A stretch of DNA of 64,000 bases from Micromonospora inyonensis (GCF_900091415.1 NZ_FMHU01000002.1:2728001-2792000), one strand, 5' to 3'. Shown: positions 11,427-21,736, counted from the stretch's first letter. Made by a program: numbers and translations. The notes: generated from the letters alone by a model not told the origin.

Positions 11427-13660
11427 GTCAGGTCCTCGACAGCGAGTTGGGCGACAGCGGGGAGCAGGCGGTTCTGGGGCATGATCGGGCGCCACACATG
11501 ACGTACCTGGTGGCGGAGGCGACGCCGGAGTTGGGGTGTCGTGATGACGGCCCGTAGCAACTCCAGGCATGCGTCCGCGACTCCGAGACGACCGTCGGCT
11601 TGGTTGATCCAGTAGCCGACGATCCGCCAGGACCGGTAGGCCGTCGCAGGCAGGCACAAAGCGGTGCGCAGGAGCACCACCAGGTCGAACAATGGGACGG
11701 CGTTCGCACGCAGCAGGTCGAGCAGTTCGGGCCAGTGGTCGTCGGGAGCCGGCGACCACCGTTCGGCGAGTAGCCGGAACGTCCGCGCCGCGTGCAGACA
11801 CAGTTCCGGCTCGCCGCTGACCGCCCACCGGGCCAGCTCGTGCAACATCAGGGCGCTCTGGCCGCTCTCGTGAATGTCGACGAGGGCCCGACCCACCGAG
11901 TTGTGCCAGCGCTGCGACCGGAACTGCGCGGCCAGCCGGAGCTGGGCCAATGCCACGTCCGGCCACAGTCGGGCGAGTCCCAACGCGTACGCCCGGGCGA
12001 CCGTGTCACGCTGGTAGGCCCTTCCGCTCGCCCAGCGGGACAACTGGGTCCGTACCCGGTGCCGCAAGGGACGCTGCATGGCCATGGCGACGAGGGCGAT
12101 GCCGGCCGCCTGGCGCACCCTGGCCCGCTGGGCCCGGGCGAGATCATCCACCAGTGCCAGCGCCGCGTCGACATCCCGGCCGGCAGCCCAGCCGATCGCC
12201 GCTGCCCCAGCCTGCCGTATCGCCGAGTCGGTGGAGCGGGCGAGGGCGCCGAACCAGCCGAGTAACCGCTCTGGCGCCCACTCGGACCAGGCCACGTCGA
12301 GCAGGTTCCGCCGAAGTTCTTCCTCCGTGGGACGGAAACGCAACCGACGACGGCTCGACGCCACGTCGTCGGGTTCGATCACGACTGCCTGGGACAGCAC
12401 GCCACCCAGCAACGCATCCAGATCCGGTCCCCGGAGTCCGGCGTCGGGGCCGGATACCGGCTCGTCAAGGTACGGGCGGAGCAGCCGGTGCGCCGCGTCG
12501 TGAATCTCCGTCACGGTCTGTCCGGCCAGCACCGCGCACGAGAGCCGGAATGCCCGTAGGTGATCTGCGCCACCGGGATACGTGTCCGCCGACGGGGCCA
12601 GGATTTCCCGGGCCCGTTGGCGCACCTGCTGCGGCAGCAACTGGTCGAGCGCCCGGGCGAGTCGGTTGCCGGACGGGGTACGTTCCGCGATCGCCGCGAC
12701 CACCTGCACCACCTCCCAGGGTCGTGGCGTTCCGGCCAGGTATGCCTTCAGGGCAGGCTGGGAGAGGCACTCGTCGTCCAGGTAGGACTGCACGCAGTCA
12801 CCCTGGCACTCCCCAGCGCAAGCGCCGAGGCAGTCGCCGCGCAGGTGCCGCCACAGCTGTGCCGCGAACACATCCACCGGGGCGGGCGCCCTGTGGACGA
12901 CGGTCGGCACCGACAACCCGTACTCGGTCCCGCCTGCGGTCAGCAGGATGACGGTGCAGCGACGGTTCGCAGCGCGGGTGGCGAGGCCGGCGAGGACCAG
13001 GCCGTCGACACCCGGCGGCCCCGGGTCCGGGACGACGTAACCGACACCGCTCGTGAACAGCCCGTCGACCCCGGCCAGGTCAGCCAGGTCGGCCGCCGTG
13101 AGGACGGCGACGCGGTCCGGGCCGTACCGTCGAGCCAGAGCCAGACACGCGGTGGAGTGGCGCCCGCTTCCGTCCGCTCCGGCCAGCCGCACCAACGGGT
13201 CCCGATTGATCGCCTGGTCGAGCAGTTCGTCGGTGGCCGTCGGCGCGTACCCGTCCCCCATCTGGCGTACCTGCGTGGCGGTCAGTTCCTCACACCACAC
13301 CCGCTCACTGCCATCGGCACCGGTCCGTACAGTGAGGGTGTTGATCGCGACCGCCCTGTGTCCGGTGGCGTTGGCACCCCGGACCCGCACGTTCCCGGTG
13401 CGGACGGCGCCGAGCCGACCGAACAGGTCCTCGATGCCGGAGATGACGACGCGCGGATCGGGTGCCTCGACCTCCTCCTCGATCAGGGCCTCGTCGTCGG
13501 CCGGCGTCTCGGTCGGGTCCGGGGCATGCTCGGCCTCCGGCGCCTGGCCCGCCGCAGCGCCGTCGTCTGACGGCCATGGTCGCCCGGTAGTCGCGTCGAA
13601 GCCGGCCCCCTCAGCGGAGACCCACTCCTCATCCTCGATGGGATACCCGTCCTCACTCAA
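11423..13660 (-). CDS. Large P-loop/helical-repeat protein with shared signalling motif and Cys array
   Basis: 745 residues from the TTG at 13660, chosen because GGGGGGAG lies 7 bases upstream and the start overlaps the previous stop; GTG codons further in are alternatives. Order of parts: acidic disordered N-terminus (1-75); motif AVRTGNVRVRGANATGH at about 85-101, matching the C-terminus of the upstream protein; P-loop-like GADGSGRHST at 161-170, with Arg-His where Lys is usual, followed by an NTPase-like alpha/beta region to about 270; four Cys every fourth residue (277, 281, 285, 289) plus Cys298; then about 440 mostly helical residues, HEAT-like around 480-640 (AIRQAGAAAIGWAAG, ARVRQAAGIALVAMA). 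I know GR-type P-loops in actinobacterial NTPases of possible conflict systems, but no named family fits with certainty. Confidence 0.8.
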   Translation of the reverse strand: MSEDGYPIEDEEWVSAEGAGFDATTGRPWPSDDGAAAGQAPEAEHAPDPTETPADDEALIEEEVEAPDPRVVISGIEDLFGRLGAVRTGNVRVRGANATGHRAVAINTLTVRTGADGSERVWCEELTATQVRQMGDGYAPTATDELLDQAINRDPLVRLAGADGSGRHSTACLALARRYGPDRVAVLTAADLADLAGVDGLFTSGVGYVVPDPGPPGVDGLVLAGLATRAANRRCTVILLTAGGTEYGLSVPTVVHRAPAPVDVFAAQLWRHLRGDCLGACAGECQGDCVQSYLDDECLSQPALKAYLAGTPRPWEVVQVVAAIAERTPSGNRLARALDQLLPQQVRQRAREILAPSADTYPGGADHLRAFRLSCAVLAGQTVTEIHDAAHRLLRPYLDEPVSGPDAGLRGPDLDALLGGVLSQAVVIEPDDVASSRRRLRFRPTEEELRRNLLDVAWSEWAPERLLGWFGALARSTDSAIRQAGAAAIGWAAGRDVDAALALVDDLARAQRARVRQAAGIALVAMAMQRPLRHRVRTQLSRWASGRAYQRDTVARAYALGLARLWPDVALAQLRLAAQFRSQRWHNSVGRALVDIHESGQSALMLHELARWAVSGEPELCLHAARTFRLLAERWSPAPDDHWPELLDLLRANAVPLFDLVVLLRTALCLPATAYRSWRIVGYWINQADGRLGVADACLELLRAVITTPQLRRRLRHQVRHVWRPIMPQNRLLPAVAQLAVEDLT

Positions 13661-14465
13661 GGCCGGCTCCCCCCGAAATGGGCGTCGCCCCGACGGATCC
13701 GATCGCGGTCGTGCCGTGACCGATCGCGTTGGCACCGTCCACTCGCACGTCCCCGGTGTGGATCGCACCATTGCCGGGACCCGACGGGTTACGCGGGTTG
13801 CGTGGCCCACGCCGGCGCGCCGGAGATCCTCCGTCCGGGCGGTCCTCGCCCCCTTCGACGAGTCCGGTACGCGACGGACGCAGGTCCTCGTCCACCACAC
13901 AGATCCACGCCGACTCCCGGAACTCCTTGTCCGGGTGGCGCACCTCGACCCGCCGGAACCGGTCCGGCCGCAGCTCCTCCGGATACTCGGTGACGACATC
14001 CCGGTAGATGTCCGAGGAGACGATCAATCCGACCCCGGCGTTCGGAAACTGCGCAAGCGCCTGCTTCAGCGGCTTCGCCTCACAGAGCCGGCACACCTCG
14101 ATGACCGCGTGGCCGGGAAAGCCGTTCGCCCCGTCGAGGTGCACCAGCCCCTGGTGGATGGAGACGCGCAGCCGGATCCGCGCCTCTGGGATCCGGCTGC
14201 TGTTGTAGGCCCGCAGTATCCGGTTCAGCTCCGGCACGAAACGTCCGAGCAGCAACGGCTCACGGACGTCCGGAGGCAGGATCGCCAGTTCCCCGTCACC
14301 GGCCTGCTGGGTCTTCCACTGGACCCGGTCCAGTCCGACGGCGTTGGCCGCCTCGTGCAGCACCTGCTGGAACGCTTGCTGCGCCTCGTACTGGTGCCGG
14401 TTTCCCCGACGGCTGTAACGCTCCATGTCGACGGCGATCAGCAGCCGTCGTTCGGGATGGTTCAT
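13653..14465 (-). CDS. Class III cyclase-homology protein with C-terminal signalling motif
   Basis: 270 residues from the ATG at 14465. Residues 7-165 fit the class III nucleotidyl cyclase fold: metal-site Asp in LLIAVDMERYS (D13), AGDGELAILP (D57), RIRLRVSIHQGLVHLDG, and the GHAVIEVCRLCEA helix. The transition-state Asn of true cyclases is replaced (VIEVCR), though Arg126 remains, so it may bind rather than cyclise nucleotides. Residues 195-232 are a flexible linker. Residues 234-258 hold AIHTGDVRVDGANAIGHG, repeated in the next protein. The stop lies 8 bases inside the next gene (TTGAGTGA). Such domains are common in actinobacteria next to NTPases; the exact role is unknown. Confidence 0.78.
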   Translation of the reverse strand: MNHPERRLLIAVDMERYSRRGNRHQYEAQQAFQQVLHEAANAVGLDRVQWKTQQAGDGELAILPPDVREPLLLGRFVPELNRILRAYNSSRIPEARIRLRVSIHQGLVHLDGANGFPGHAVIEVCRLCEAKPLKQALAQFPNAGVGLIVSSDIYRDVVTEYPEELRPDRFRRVEVRHPDKEFRESAWICVVDEDLRPSRTGLVEGGEDRPDGGSPARRRGPRNPRNPSGPGNGAIHTGDVRVDGANAIGHGTTAIGSVGATPISGGAGLE

Positions 14466-14794
14466 CTCCCATGTCCTCCATCGCTGACGCACCGGGTGGC
14501 GCGTCACCCGGACATGAGATCGCCAGCACAGCGGCGAGACCCCGTACTAGTACGGTTTGTCGCCCCGCCGTCAACCCGTTCCATGAGGGGGTTTTCCGCA
14601 GCGGTCCGGGGTCTGCTCGACTCATGACCGCACACCTCGTCGAGGCACTGCTCGATGCCGGGATCTCCCCGGCGGCCCTGATCCTCCTGGTGGCCCTGGC
14701 GGCACTCACGGAGTCACTCCACCTTGTACGTTCATCACGAGGCGCACCAGCGTGGTTACGCTTGGTCACGACCAGATTTGGGAGGAGAGCGCAC
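14466..14794. other. Divergent intergenic region of the accessory island
   Basis: 329 bases between the cyclase-like gene and the original Crp/Fnr start. It holds the palindromic promoter listed separately and a GGAGGAG ribosome site at 14781-14787 for the Crp gene. A plus-strand reading frame from 14624 is open and would encode a hydrophobic stretch, but it has no good ribosome site and simply runs in frame into the Crp gene, so no extra gene is called. Confidence 0.6.
14542..14574 (-). promoter_or_regulatory. Promoter of the cyclase-like/NTPase operon with palindromic operator
   Basis: Minus-strand TTGACG (14574-14569) is followed after 16 bases by TACTAG (14552-14547). The -10 lies inside a perfect 14-base palindrome, CCGTACTAGTACGG (14542-14555). 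A regulator bound there would block RNA polymerase. The start codon is about 75 bases downstream. The nearby, now broken, Crp/Fnr protein is one possible ligand, but its half-site (usually TGTGA-like) is not seen. Confidence 0.5.
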
Positions 14795-14858
14795 GTGCCG
14801 ATGCCGCGACATGGGGACAAGGGCGACTGGCCGTACGGCACATTCCTGCAACGCCTTA

Positions 14859-15827
14859 GAGGTCGCGCGGAATGGTTGTTGATCATCGGCGGCGGGCGGG
14901 TCGGTTGTTCCACCGGTAGAGGGTCCATGCACGCCGGATGAGGCTGCGGACGGTGATGATCGCGTCGGCGAGGTCGAAGAAGGCGTCGATGACCTTCTCT
15001 GTTCGTTCGTAGCAGCGTTGCAGCCGGTTGAACGCGTTGTGCCAGCTGTTCGTCCGTTCGACGTGCCACCGTTGGCTCGCCTGGATGGGCGCCTTGTCGC
15101 CCTTGTGGGCGATCTCACCGGTCAGGCCGCGCTCGGCCAGCAGGGCGCGGGTGACCTGGGAGTCGTATCCGGCGTCGAGGTGCACCGTGATGGCCTGGGG
15201 TAGTGGGCCGAGGTCGTCGAGGTGGTCGAGGGTGGGGCCGAGCAGGGGTGAGTCGTGTCGGTTCGCGCCGGCCAGGACCCGGCCGAGGGGGATGCCGTAG
15301 CCGTCGACCATCAACGAGCGTTTCATGCCCTGCTTGCCCCGGTCGACCGGTGAGCGTCCGGCGGCCTCGCCGCCGCCGGGAGCCTTGGTGATGCAGCCGT
15401 CCACGGCGATGTCGTCGAGGACCAGGCCGACGAGCCGGTCGTAGGCGTCCAGGGCGATCTGTTTGAGCTGGGCGAACACCCCAAGCTCTATCCACTCGTC
15501 ACGGCGGCCGCGGATCGTGGTGGCCGAACAGGTGGCATCGGCGATCGCCTCGTAGGCGCAGCCGAACCGCAACACCTGGACCAGCTTGTCGAACACGATG
15601 CGGTCATCGATCCGCTTGCGGTGACAGCCCAGCGGATGTGTCGGTTGGTAGGTCGGCCGATCGGGGAGCAGCGCGGCGAACTGGACCCACAACGGCTCGA
15701 TCAGCCATGCTGGGATGGCAGGCACAGAACCTCCCGTGATCACGGAGCGTCAGCAACTTCATGATCACCAGTTCTGTGTCTGCATCCGTTCAGGCGCGCC
15801 GATCAACCCACCATTCCGCGCGACCTC
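14859..15827 (-). mobile_element. IS5-family insertion sequence, 969 bp
   Basis: Ends are inverted repeats: 14859 onward GAGGTCGCGCGGAATGGT, and the same 18 bases inward from 15827 on the other strand, with weaker similarity to TTGATC. A TTA triplet flanks both sides (14856-14858 and 15828-15830), fitting the TNA target duplication of IS5-type elements. It carries one transposase gene on the minus strand. Both ends and the open reading frame are intact, suggesting a recent insertion. Confidence 0.9.
14883..15743 (-). CDS. IS5-family transposase (DDE)
   Basis: 286 residues. The N-terminal part (PAWLIEPLWVQFAALLPDRP, then CHRKRIDDRIVFDKLVQVL) matches the IS5 N-terminal helix-turn-helix region. 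The DDE core shows Asp115 in LDDIAVDGCITKAP, Asp190/194 in ITVHLDAGYDSQ, and Glu229 in WHVERTNSWHNAFNRL. Full length, no frameshift. It is the only gene in the element, reading towards the left end. The insertion split a Crp/Fnr gene. Confidence 0.95.
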   Translation of the reverse strand: MITGGSVPAIPAWLIEPLWVQFAALLPDRPTYQPTHPLGCHRKRIDDRIVFDKLVQVLRFGCAYEAIADATCSATTIRGRRDEWIELGVFAQLKQIALDAYDRLVGLVLDDIAVDGCITKAPGGGEAAGRSPVDRGKQGMKRSLMVDGYGIPLGRVLAGANRHDSPLLGPTLDHLDDLGPLPQAITVHLDAGYDSQVTRALLAERGLTGEIAHKGDKAPIQASQRWHVERTNSWHNAFNRLQRCYERTEKVIDAFFDLADAIITVRSLIRRAWTLYRWNNRPARRR

Positions 15828-16511
15828 TTACTCCATCGGCCCGGACCGCGCTGTTCGATCTCGGCGTACGCCGACAGGTCGACGCCGGGCAGATCGTCAT
15901 CCACGAGGGGTTCCGGGAGTCACACCTGGTCCTGCTGGAGGAGGGGCTCACCAAGGTGACCGCGAACCTGCCCGACGGGCGTACCGCGCTCCTCGCCCTA
16001 CGGATTGGCGGAGACCTGGTTGGCGAGATGTCCGCGCTGAACGGCGAGCCCCGCTCGGCGACCATCACCACCTGCCGACCGACCCGTTACAGCGTCATCC
16101 GGCCCGACCGCTTCAAACTGTTCCTGCGGAACCATCCCGACGCCGCATTGGAACTGGCGGCGATGGTCTCGGACCGCCTTCGCTGGTCAAACCGCCGCCG
16201 GATCGACTTCACGGGCTACGGGGTCAAGGAGCGGGTGGCCCGAGTCATCGCGGAGATGTGCCGCACTCACGGTCGGCAGCAACGGGACGGCGTGGTGATC
16301 GACGTCCGGCTCACCCAGCCGGAACTGGCCACCATCTGCGGTGCCGCCGAGACATCGGTCCACAAGGCGCTCCGCGAGCTCCGTGGTGACGGCCTTGTAG
16401 AGACGGACTACCGACGGATCACCGTCCGGGATCTGCCAGGCCTGCAGAAGGCGGGGAAGCTCGACCCCGCCGCCGGATGAGCACCGCAGCAACGGGCCGG
16501 CTCGGGTGTCT

Positions 16512-16557
16512 GCAGGGGCCCCCTGCTCCACAGAAAGCGGTAACAAGGGACCCCTGC
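16512..16557. terminator. Inverted repeat between convergent Crp and pheT genes
   Basis: Arms GCAGGGGCCCC (16512-16522) and GGGACCCCTGC (16547-16557) pair with one mismatch around 24 bases. It lies between two convergent genes and is suited to end transcription from both sides. I recall similar GGGGCCCC-type palindromes scattered in Micromonospora genomes; this is memory, not demonstrated here. Confidence 0.55.
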
Positions 16558-16564
16558 TACCACC

Positions 16565-19111
16565 TCAGGCGCCGCGCAGGGTCGCGCCGAAGCGGGAGGC
16601 TGCCGTGGCGACCGCCGCGTCACGGGCGGCCACCGCCTCCTCGACGGTCAGGGTGCGGTCGGGGGCGCGGAAGGTGAGCTTGTACGCCAGCGACTTGCGC
16701 CCCGCACCGAGCTGTGCCGAGGCGTACACGTCGAACAGCCGGACCGACTCCAGCAGCTCGCCGGCCCCCTCGACGAGGGCTCGGCGCACCTCGTCGGCGG
16801 GGACGGCGTCGTCCACCACCAGCGCCACGTCGATCAGCGCGGGCGGGAATCCGGAAACGGTCGGCGCCGGGACGATCCCGGCCGCCGGCACCGCGTCCAG
16901 GTTCAGCTCCATCGCGGCGGTCCGCCGGGGCAGTTCCAGCGTGGCCAGCACCGACGGGTGCAGCTCACCGGCGTACCCGACGACGGTGTCGTCGACCAGC
17001 AGCTGCGCGCAGCGCCCCGGGTGCCAGGGGGCGTACCCGGCGGCGCGCACGCCGACCCGGTGCGCGTCGATCCCGGCGGCGGCGAGCACCGTCCGGCCGG
17101 CCTCGACGGCGTCCGCCCAGCTCGCCGGTCGCCCGGCCCCCCACCAGCCGGCCGGTTCGACGTCCCCGGCCAGCACGACGGCCACATGCCGGGGCTGTGC
17201 CGGCAGGGTCGCGTCAGCGGCGGCGAACTCGGTGTCGGAGGGACGCTGGTCCACGCCCATCACCGGCGACGGGCCGGCTTCCGGACGCGGGTGGAAGACC
17301 AGCCCGGTCTCGTAGAGGGCCAGGTCCCGGTGACCCCGGCCGATGTTGCGCTTCAGGATGCCCAGCAGCGGGCCGAGCAGCGTGGTGCGCAGCAGCGGCT
17401 CCTCCTCCGACAGCGGGTTGGCCAGCCGCACCGCGACCCGACGCGGGTCGTCGGCGGGCAGGCCGAGCTGGTCGGCGAGGTCGGGGGCGACGAACGGGTG
17501 CGCGAGCACCTCGACGTACCCCTGCTCGGCCAGGGCCCGGGCGACCGCCCGGTGCCGCCGCTGCGCGGGGGTGAGCCCTCGACCGGGCGGAGCGGGCGGC
17601 AGGACCGACGGGACGCGGTCGTACCCGTCGAGGCGGACCACCTCCTCGACCAGGTCCGCCGGGTCGGTCAGGTCCGGTCGCCAGGTCGGCGGGACGACGC
17701 TGAGCACGGCTGCGCCACCGGCGGCCACCCCGACCGTGCCCGGGTCCTCCCCGAGCCGGTCGACGCCCTGGGTCACGGTGCAGCCGACCTGCTCCAGCAG
17801 GGCGACCACCCGGGCCGGCGGGTAGTCCACACCGACCCGCCGGGTCGGCAGGTCGGCCGGCAGGCTCACCGGGGTGGACGGCCGGACGTGGTCGATGTCG
17901 AGGATCTCCGCGTCGGCGGTGCCGCCACCGTGTTCGGTGAGCAGCCGCACCGCCCGCTCGATGGCGACCAGCGGCAGCGCCGGGTCGACGCCGCGTTCCC
18001 ACCGCTTCGCCGCCTCGCTGAACAGCTTGTGCCGGCGGGCGGTGCGCCCGACCATCACCGCGTCCCAGTGCGCGGCCTCGAAGAGCACGGTGGTGGTGCC
18101 GGCGACCACCTCGCTGGTCTCGCCGCCCATCACCGCGGCGAGGGAGATCGGACCGGTCTCGTCGCAGATGACCATGTCCTCCCCGGCCAGGCTGCGGGTC
18201 GCCCCGTCCAGCGTGGTGAGCTTCTCCCCCGGCTCGGCCCGGCGTACCACCAGTGGGCCGACGAGCCGGTCGGCGTCGAAGGCGTGCATCGGCTGGCCCA
18301 GCTCGAGCATCACGTAGTTGGTGATGTCGACCGGCAGCGAGATGCTGCGGATGCCGGCGACGGCGAGCCGGCGGCCCATCCACTCCGGGGTCCGGGCGGT
18401 CGGGTCGACGCCCCGGACCATCCGGGCGACGAACCGGTCGCAGCCCACCGGGTCACGCACCTCCACCGGGTACGCCGGACGTGACGTCCCGCCGGGCGCG
18501 GGCACCAGCCCCGGATCGCGGAACGGCACCCCGAAGGCGTGCGACAGCTCGCGGGCGACGCCCCGGACCGACATCTGGTAGCCCCGGTCAGGGGTGATCT
18601 CCAGCTCGACGACCACGTCGTCGAGCCCGACCGCCGGGCGCGCGTCGTCGCCGGGCTTGGCCGGGTTGTCGGCGTCCAGCACGATGATGCCCGAGTGGTC
18701 GTCGCCGAGGCCCAGTTCCCGCGCCGAGCAGATCATGCCGTGGGAGTTGCGCCCGTACGTCTTCCGGGCGCCGATGGCGAACCCACCGGGGAGCACGCCA
18801 CCGGGGAGGATCACCACCACCCGGTCGCCCGGGGCGAAGTTGCGCGCCCCGCAGACGATCTCCTGCAACTCGCCGGTGCCGTTGGCGTCGCCGACGTCGA
18901 CCAGACAGAACCGGATCGGCTTCTTGAAGCCGGTGAGCTCCTCGATCTCACGGACCTCACCGACGACCAGCGACCCGGTGACCGTGGCCCGCAGGTCCAC
19001 CAGGGACTCGACCTCGATGCCGAGGTCGACCAGGGCCCGCTCCAGGTCGGCCGGGTCGAGGTCGGCGGGCAGGTCGACGTACTCCCGCAGCCAACTGACT
19101 GAAACTCGCAT
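16565..19111 (-). CDS. pheT: Phenylalanyl-tRNA synthetase beta subunit
   Basis: 848 residues, normal for the bacterial beta chain of the alpha2-beta2 enzyme that charges tRNA-Phe. Order: start [21 protein letters not shown]-like tRNA-binding domain at about 40-160 ([20 protein letters not shown]); B3/B4 editing domain at about 210-400 ([20 protein letters not shown]); B5 domain at about 420-500; core lacking catalytic residues; and the C-terminal anticodon-binding FDX-ACB domain ([14 protein letters not shown]). It follows pheS by 42 bases on the same strand. Confidence 0.98.
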   Translation of the reverse strand: MRVSVSWLREYVDLPADLDPADLERALVDLGIEVESLVDLRATVTGSLVVGEVREIEELTGFKKPIRFCLVDVGDANGTGELQEIVCGARNFAPGDRVVVILPGGVLPGGFAIGARKTYGRNSHGMICSARELGLGDDHSGIIVLDADNPAKPGDDARPAVGLDDVVVELEITPDRGYQMSVRGVARELSHAFGVPFRDPGLVPAPGGTSRPAYPVEVRDPVGCDRFVARMVRGVDPTARTPEWMGRRLAVAGIRSISLPVDITNYVMLELGQPMHAFDADRLVGPLVVRRAEPGEKLTTLDGATRSLAGEDMVICDETGPISLAAVMGGETSEVVAGTTTVLFEAAHWDAVMVGRTARRHKLFSEAAKRWERGVDPALPLVAIERAVRLLTEHGGGTADAEILDIDHVRPSTPVSLPADLPTRRVGVDYPPARVVALLEQVGCTVTQGVDRLGEDPGTVGVAAGGAAVLSVVPPTWRPDLTDPADLVEEVVRLDGYDRVPSVLPPAPPGRGLTPAQRRHRAVARALAEQGYVEVLAHPFVAPDLADQLGLPADDPRRVAVRLANPLSEEEPLLRTTLLGPLLGILKRNIGRGHRDLALYETGLVFHPRPEAGPSPVMGVDQRPSDTEFAAADATLPAQPRHVAVVLAGDVEPAGWWGAGRPASWADAVEAGRTVLAAAGIDAHRVGVRAAGYAPWHPGRCAQLLVDDTVVGYAGELHPSVLATLELPRRTAAMELNLDAVPAAGIVPAPTVSGFPPALIDVALVVDDAVPADEVRRALVEGAGELLESVRLFDVYASAQLGAGRKSLAYKLTFRAPDRTLTVEEAVAARDAAVATAASRFGATLRGA

Positions 19112-19153
19112 GCCTCTAGACCACCGTCTCCGTGTCTCGTTCCCGCATTCCCG

Positions 19154-20395
<1,242 letters not shown>

Positions 20396-21277
20396 TCACG
20401 GGCGGACGCTCTCCTTCGCGGAGGATCCCCGCACGGGGGATCGCTGTGCTTTCGCTGAAGCGTACAGGCAGACGGCAGCCGCCGCAGCCAGGTTCAGGCT
20501 CTCCGCGCGGCCGTGCAGCGGCACCCGGACCCGGGCGTCGGCGGCGTCGGTCAGCTCCCCGGGCAGGCCGTGCGCCTCGGAGCCGAAGAGCCATGCGGTG
20601 GGGGCGGCGAGCCGGCCGGCGTCGGCAAGGTCGTCGAGGTCGCTGTCGCCGTACCCGGTGGTGGCCAGGACGGTGAGTCCGGCGGCGCGGAGCGCGCCGA
20701 CCACCTCGCCGGGGTCGGTGGCGCGGACCACGTCGACGTGGAAGAGGCTCCCGGCGGAGGCCCGCACGCACTTGCCGTTGTACGGGTCGACGGTGTCCCC
20801 GGCGAAGACCACCGCCTGCGCCCCGGCGGCGTCGGCGGTGCGCAGCACGGTGCCGGCGTTCCCGGGATCCCGGATGCCGGCGAGCACCGCGACCAGCCGG
20901 GGAGCCGTGGCGAGCGCCCGGTCGAGGGGGACGTCCAGGTGGCGGCAGACCGCGACCAGCCCCTGCGGGGCGACGGTCTCGGCGAGGGCGGCGAGCGCCT
21001 CGTCGGTGACCTCGGAGACCGGTACGTCGGCCGTGGCGGCACGGGCCGCGAGGTCGCGGTGGCGGTCGAGGGCGGCCGGGGTGCCGAAGAGTTCGACCAC
21101 CAGGCCGGGCCGGGTCAGGGCCTCCCGGACGGCCTGCGGCCCCTCGGCGAGGAAGCGTCCGGTGGCGTCTCGGTCACGGCGGCGGTGCAGCCGACGGGCG
21201 GCGGCCACCCGGGGGGTGCGTGGGGTGAACGGGCCCGGGACGGCGTCGAGGCGCCTCCCGTGCGCAGGTGACGGCAT
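20396..21277 (-). CDS. TrmH/SpoU-family RNA 2'-O-ribose methyltransferase
   Basis: 293 residues. An N-terminal L30e-like RNA-binding part (to about 115) is followed by the SPOUT knot domain. The three SpoU motifs are visible: IRDPGNAGTVLRTADAAG near residue 140, WLFGSEAHGLPGE near 225, and RAESLNLAAAAAVCLY near 257. The target is probably a 23S rRNA or tRNA ribose and is not determinable. ATG 21277 has GAGG at 8 bases. It follows rplT closely, as in other actinobacteria, so it is likely part of the infC operon. Confidence 0.92.
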   Translation of the reverse strand: MPSPAHGRRLDAVPGPFTPRTPRVAAARRLHRRRDRDATGRFLAEGPQAVREALTRPGLVVELFGTPAALDRHRDLAARAATADVPVSEVTDEALAALAETVAPQGLVAVCRHLDVPLDRALATAPRLVAVLAGIRDPGNAGTVLRTADAAGAQAVVFAGDTVDPYNGKCVRASAGSLFHVDVVRATDPGEVVGALRAAGLTVLATTGYGDSDLDDLADAGRLAAPTAWLFGSEAHGLPGELTDAADARVRVPLHGRAESLNLAAAAAVCLYASAKAQRSPVRGSSAKESVRP

Positions 21278-21308
21278 GGGAGACGCCTCGATGACCGGAT
21301 GCGGTGGG

Positions 21309-21701
21309 TCAGGCGGCCTGAGCCGCCGCGCCACCGGTGCCCTCGGCCGCCACGGCGGCGCGGGCGACCTCGACGATGGCGGCGAACGCCGTCGCGTCGT
21401 TGACGGCCAGGTCGGCCAGGATCTTGCGGTCGACCTCGACGCCGGCCAGCCGGAGCCCCTGGATCAGCCGGTTGTAGGTCATCCCGTTGGCACGGGCACC
21501 GGCGTTGATCCGCTGGATCCAGAGCTGCCGGAAGTCGCCCTTGCGGTCACGACGGTCCCGGTAGGCGTACTGCATCGAGTGCAGCACCTGCTCCTTGGCC
21601 TTGCGGTACAGGCGGGAGCGCTGGCCGCGGTAACCGCTCGCGGTCTCCAGCAGGGTACGACGCTTCTTCTGGGCGTTCACAGCCCGCTTGACGCGTGCCA
21701 T
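21309..21701 (-). CDS. rplT: 50S ribosomal protein L20
   Basis: 130 residues. Basic N-terminal extension [20 protein letters not shown] and the globular 23S rRNA-binding part with [19 protein letters not shown] and [12 protein letters not shown]. The C-terminus ends in an Ala/Gly-rich tail of about 15 residues beyond the usual length. Third gene of infC-rpmI-rplT; in other bacteria L20 feeds back on this operon, but no L20 pseudoknot was identified here. Confidence 0.98.
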   Translation of the reverse strand: MARVKRAVNAQKKRRTLLETASGYRGQRSRLYRKAKEQVLHSMQYAYRDRRDRKGDFRQLWIQRINAGARANGMTYNRLIQGLRLAGVEVDRKILADLAVNDATAFAAIVEVARAAVAAEGTGGAAAQAA

Positions 21702-21736
21702 TCAACTACTCCTTACTAGTGGTCAAGTGGCGCGCG

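Larger units (their letters stand above)
14795..16480 (+). pseudogene. Crp/Fnr-family regulator interrupted by an IS element
   Basis: Removing the IS and one TTA copy joins ...GTFLQRL to TPSARTALFDLG in the same frame, giving a continuous protein of about 238 residues. It has a cyclic-nucleotide-binding domain (VDAGQIVIHEG, then the phosphate cassette GEMSALNGEPRSATI) and a C-terminal helix-turn-helix (LTQPELATICGAAETSVHKA). The original GTG start at 14795 has GGAGGAG 8 bases upstream. The part after the IS (15831-16480) is intact and could be read from an ATG at 15761 inside the IS end, losing about the first 20 native residues, so some function may survive. It sits divergent to a cyclase-homology gene, which suggests a functional link (inference). 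Confidence 0.85.

Noticed and set aside
14624..14941. Plus-strand reading frame with a hydrophobic N-terminal stretch before the IS
   Set aside because: It has no ribosome site and is just the upstream open part of the Crp/Fnr frame; the Crp start at 14795 is well supported by GGAGGAG.
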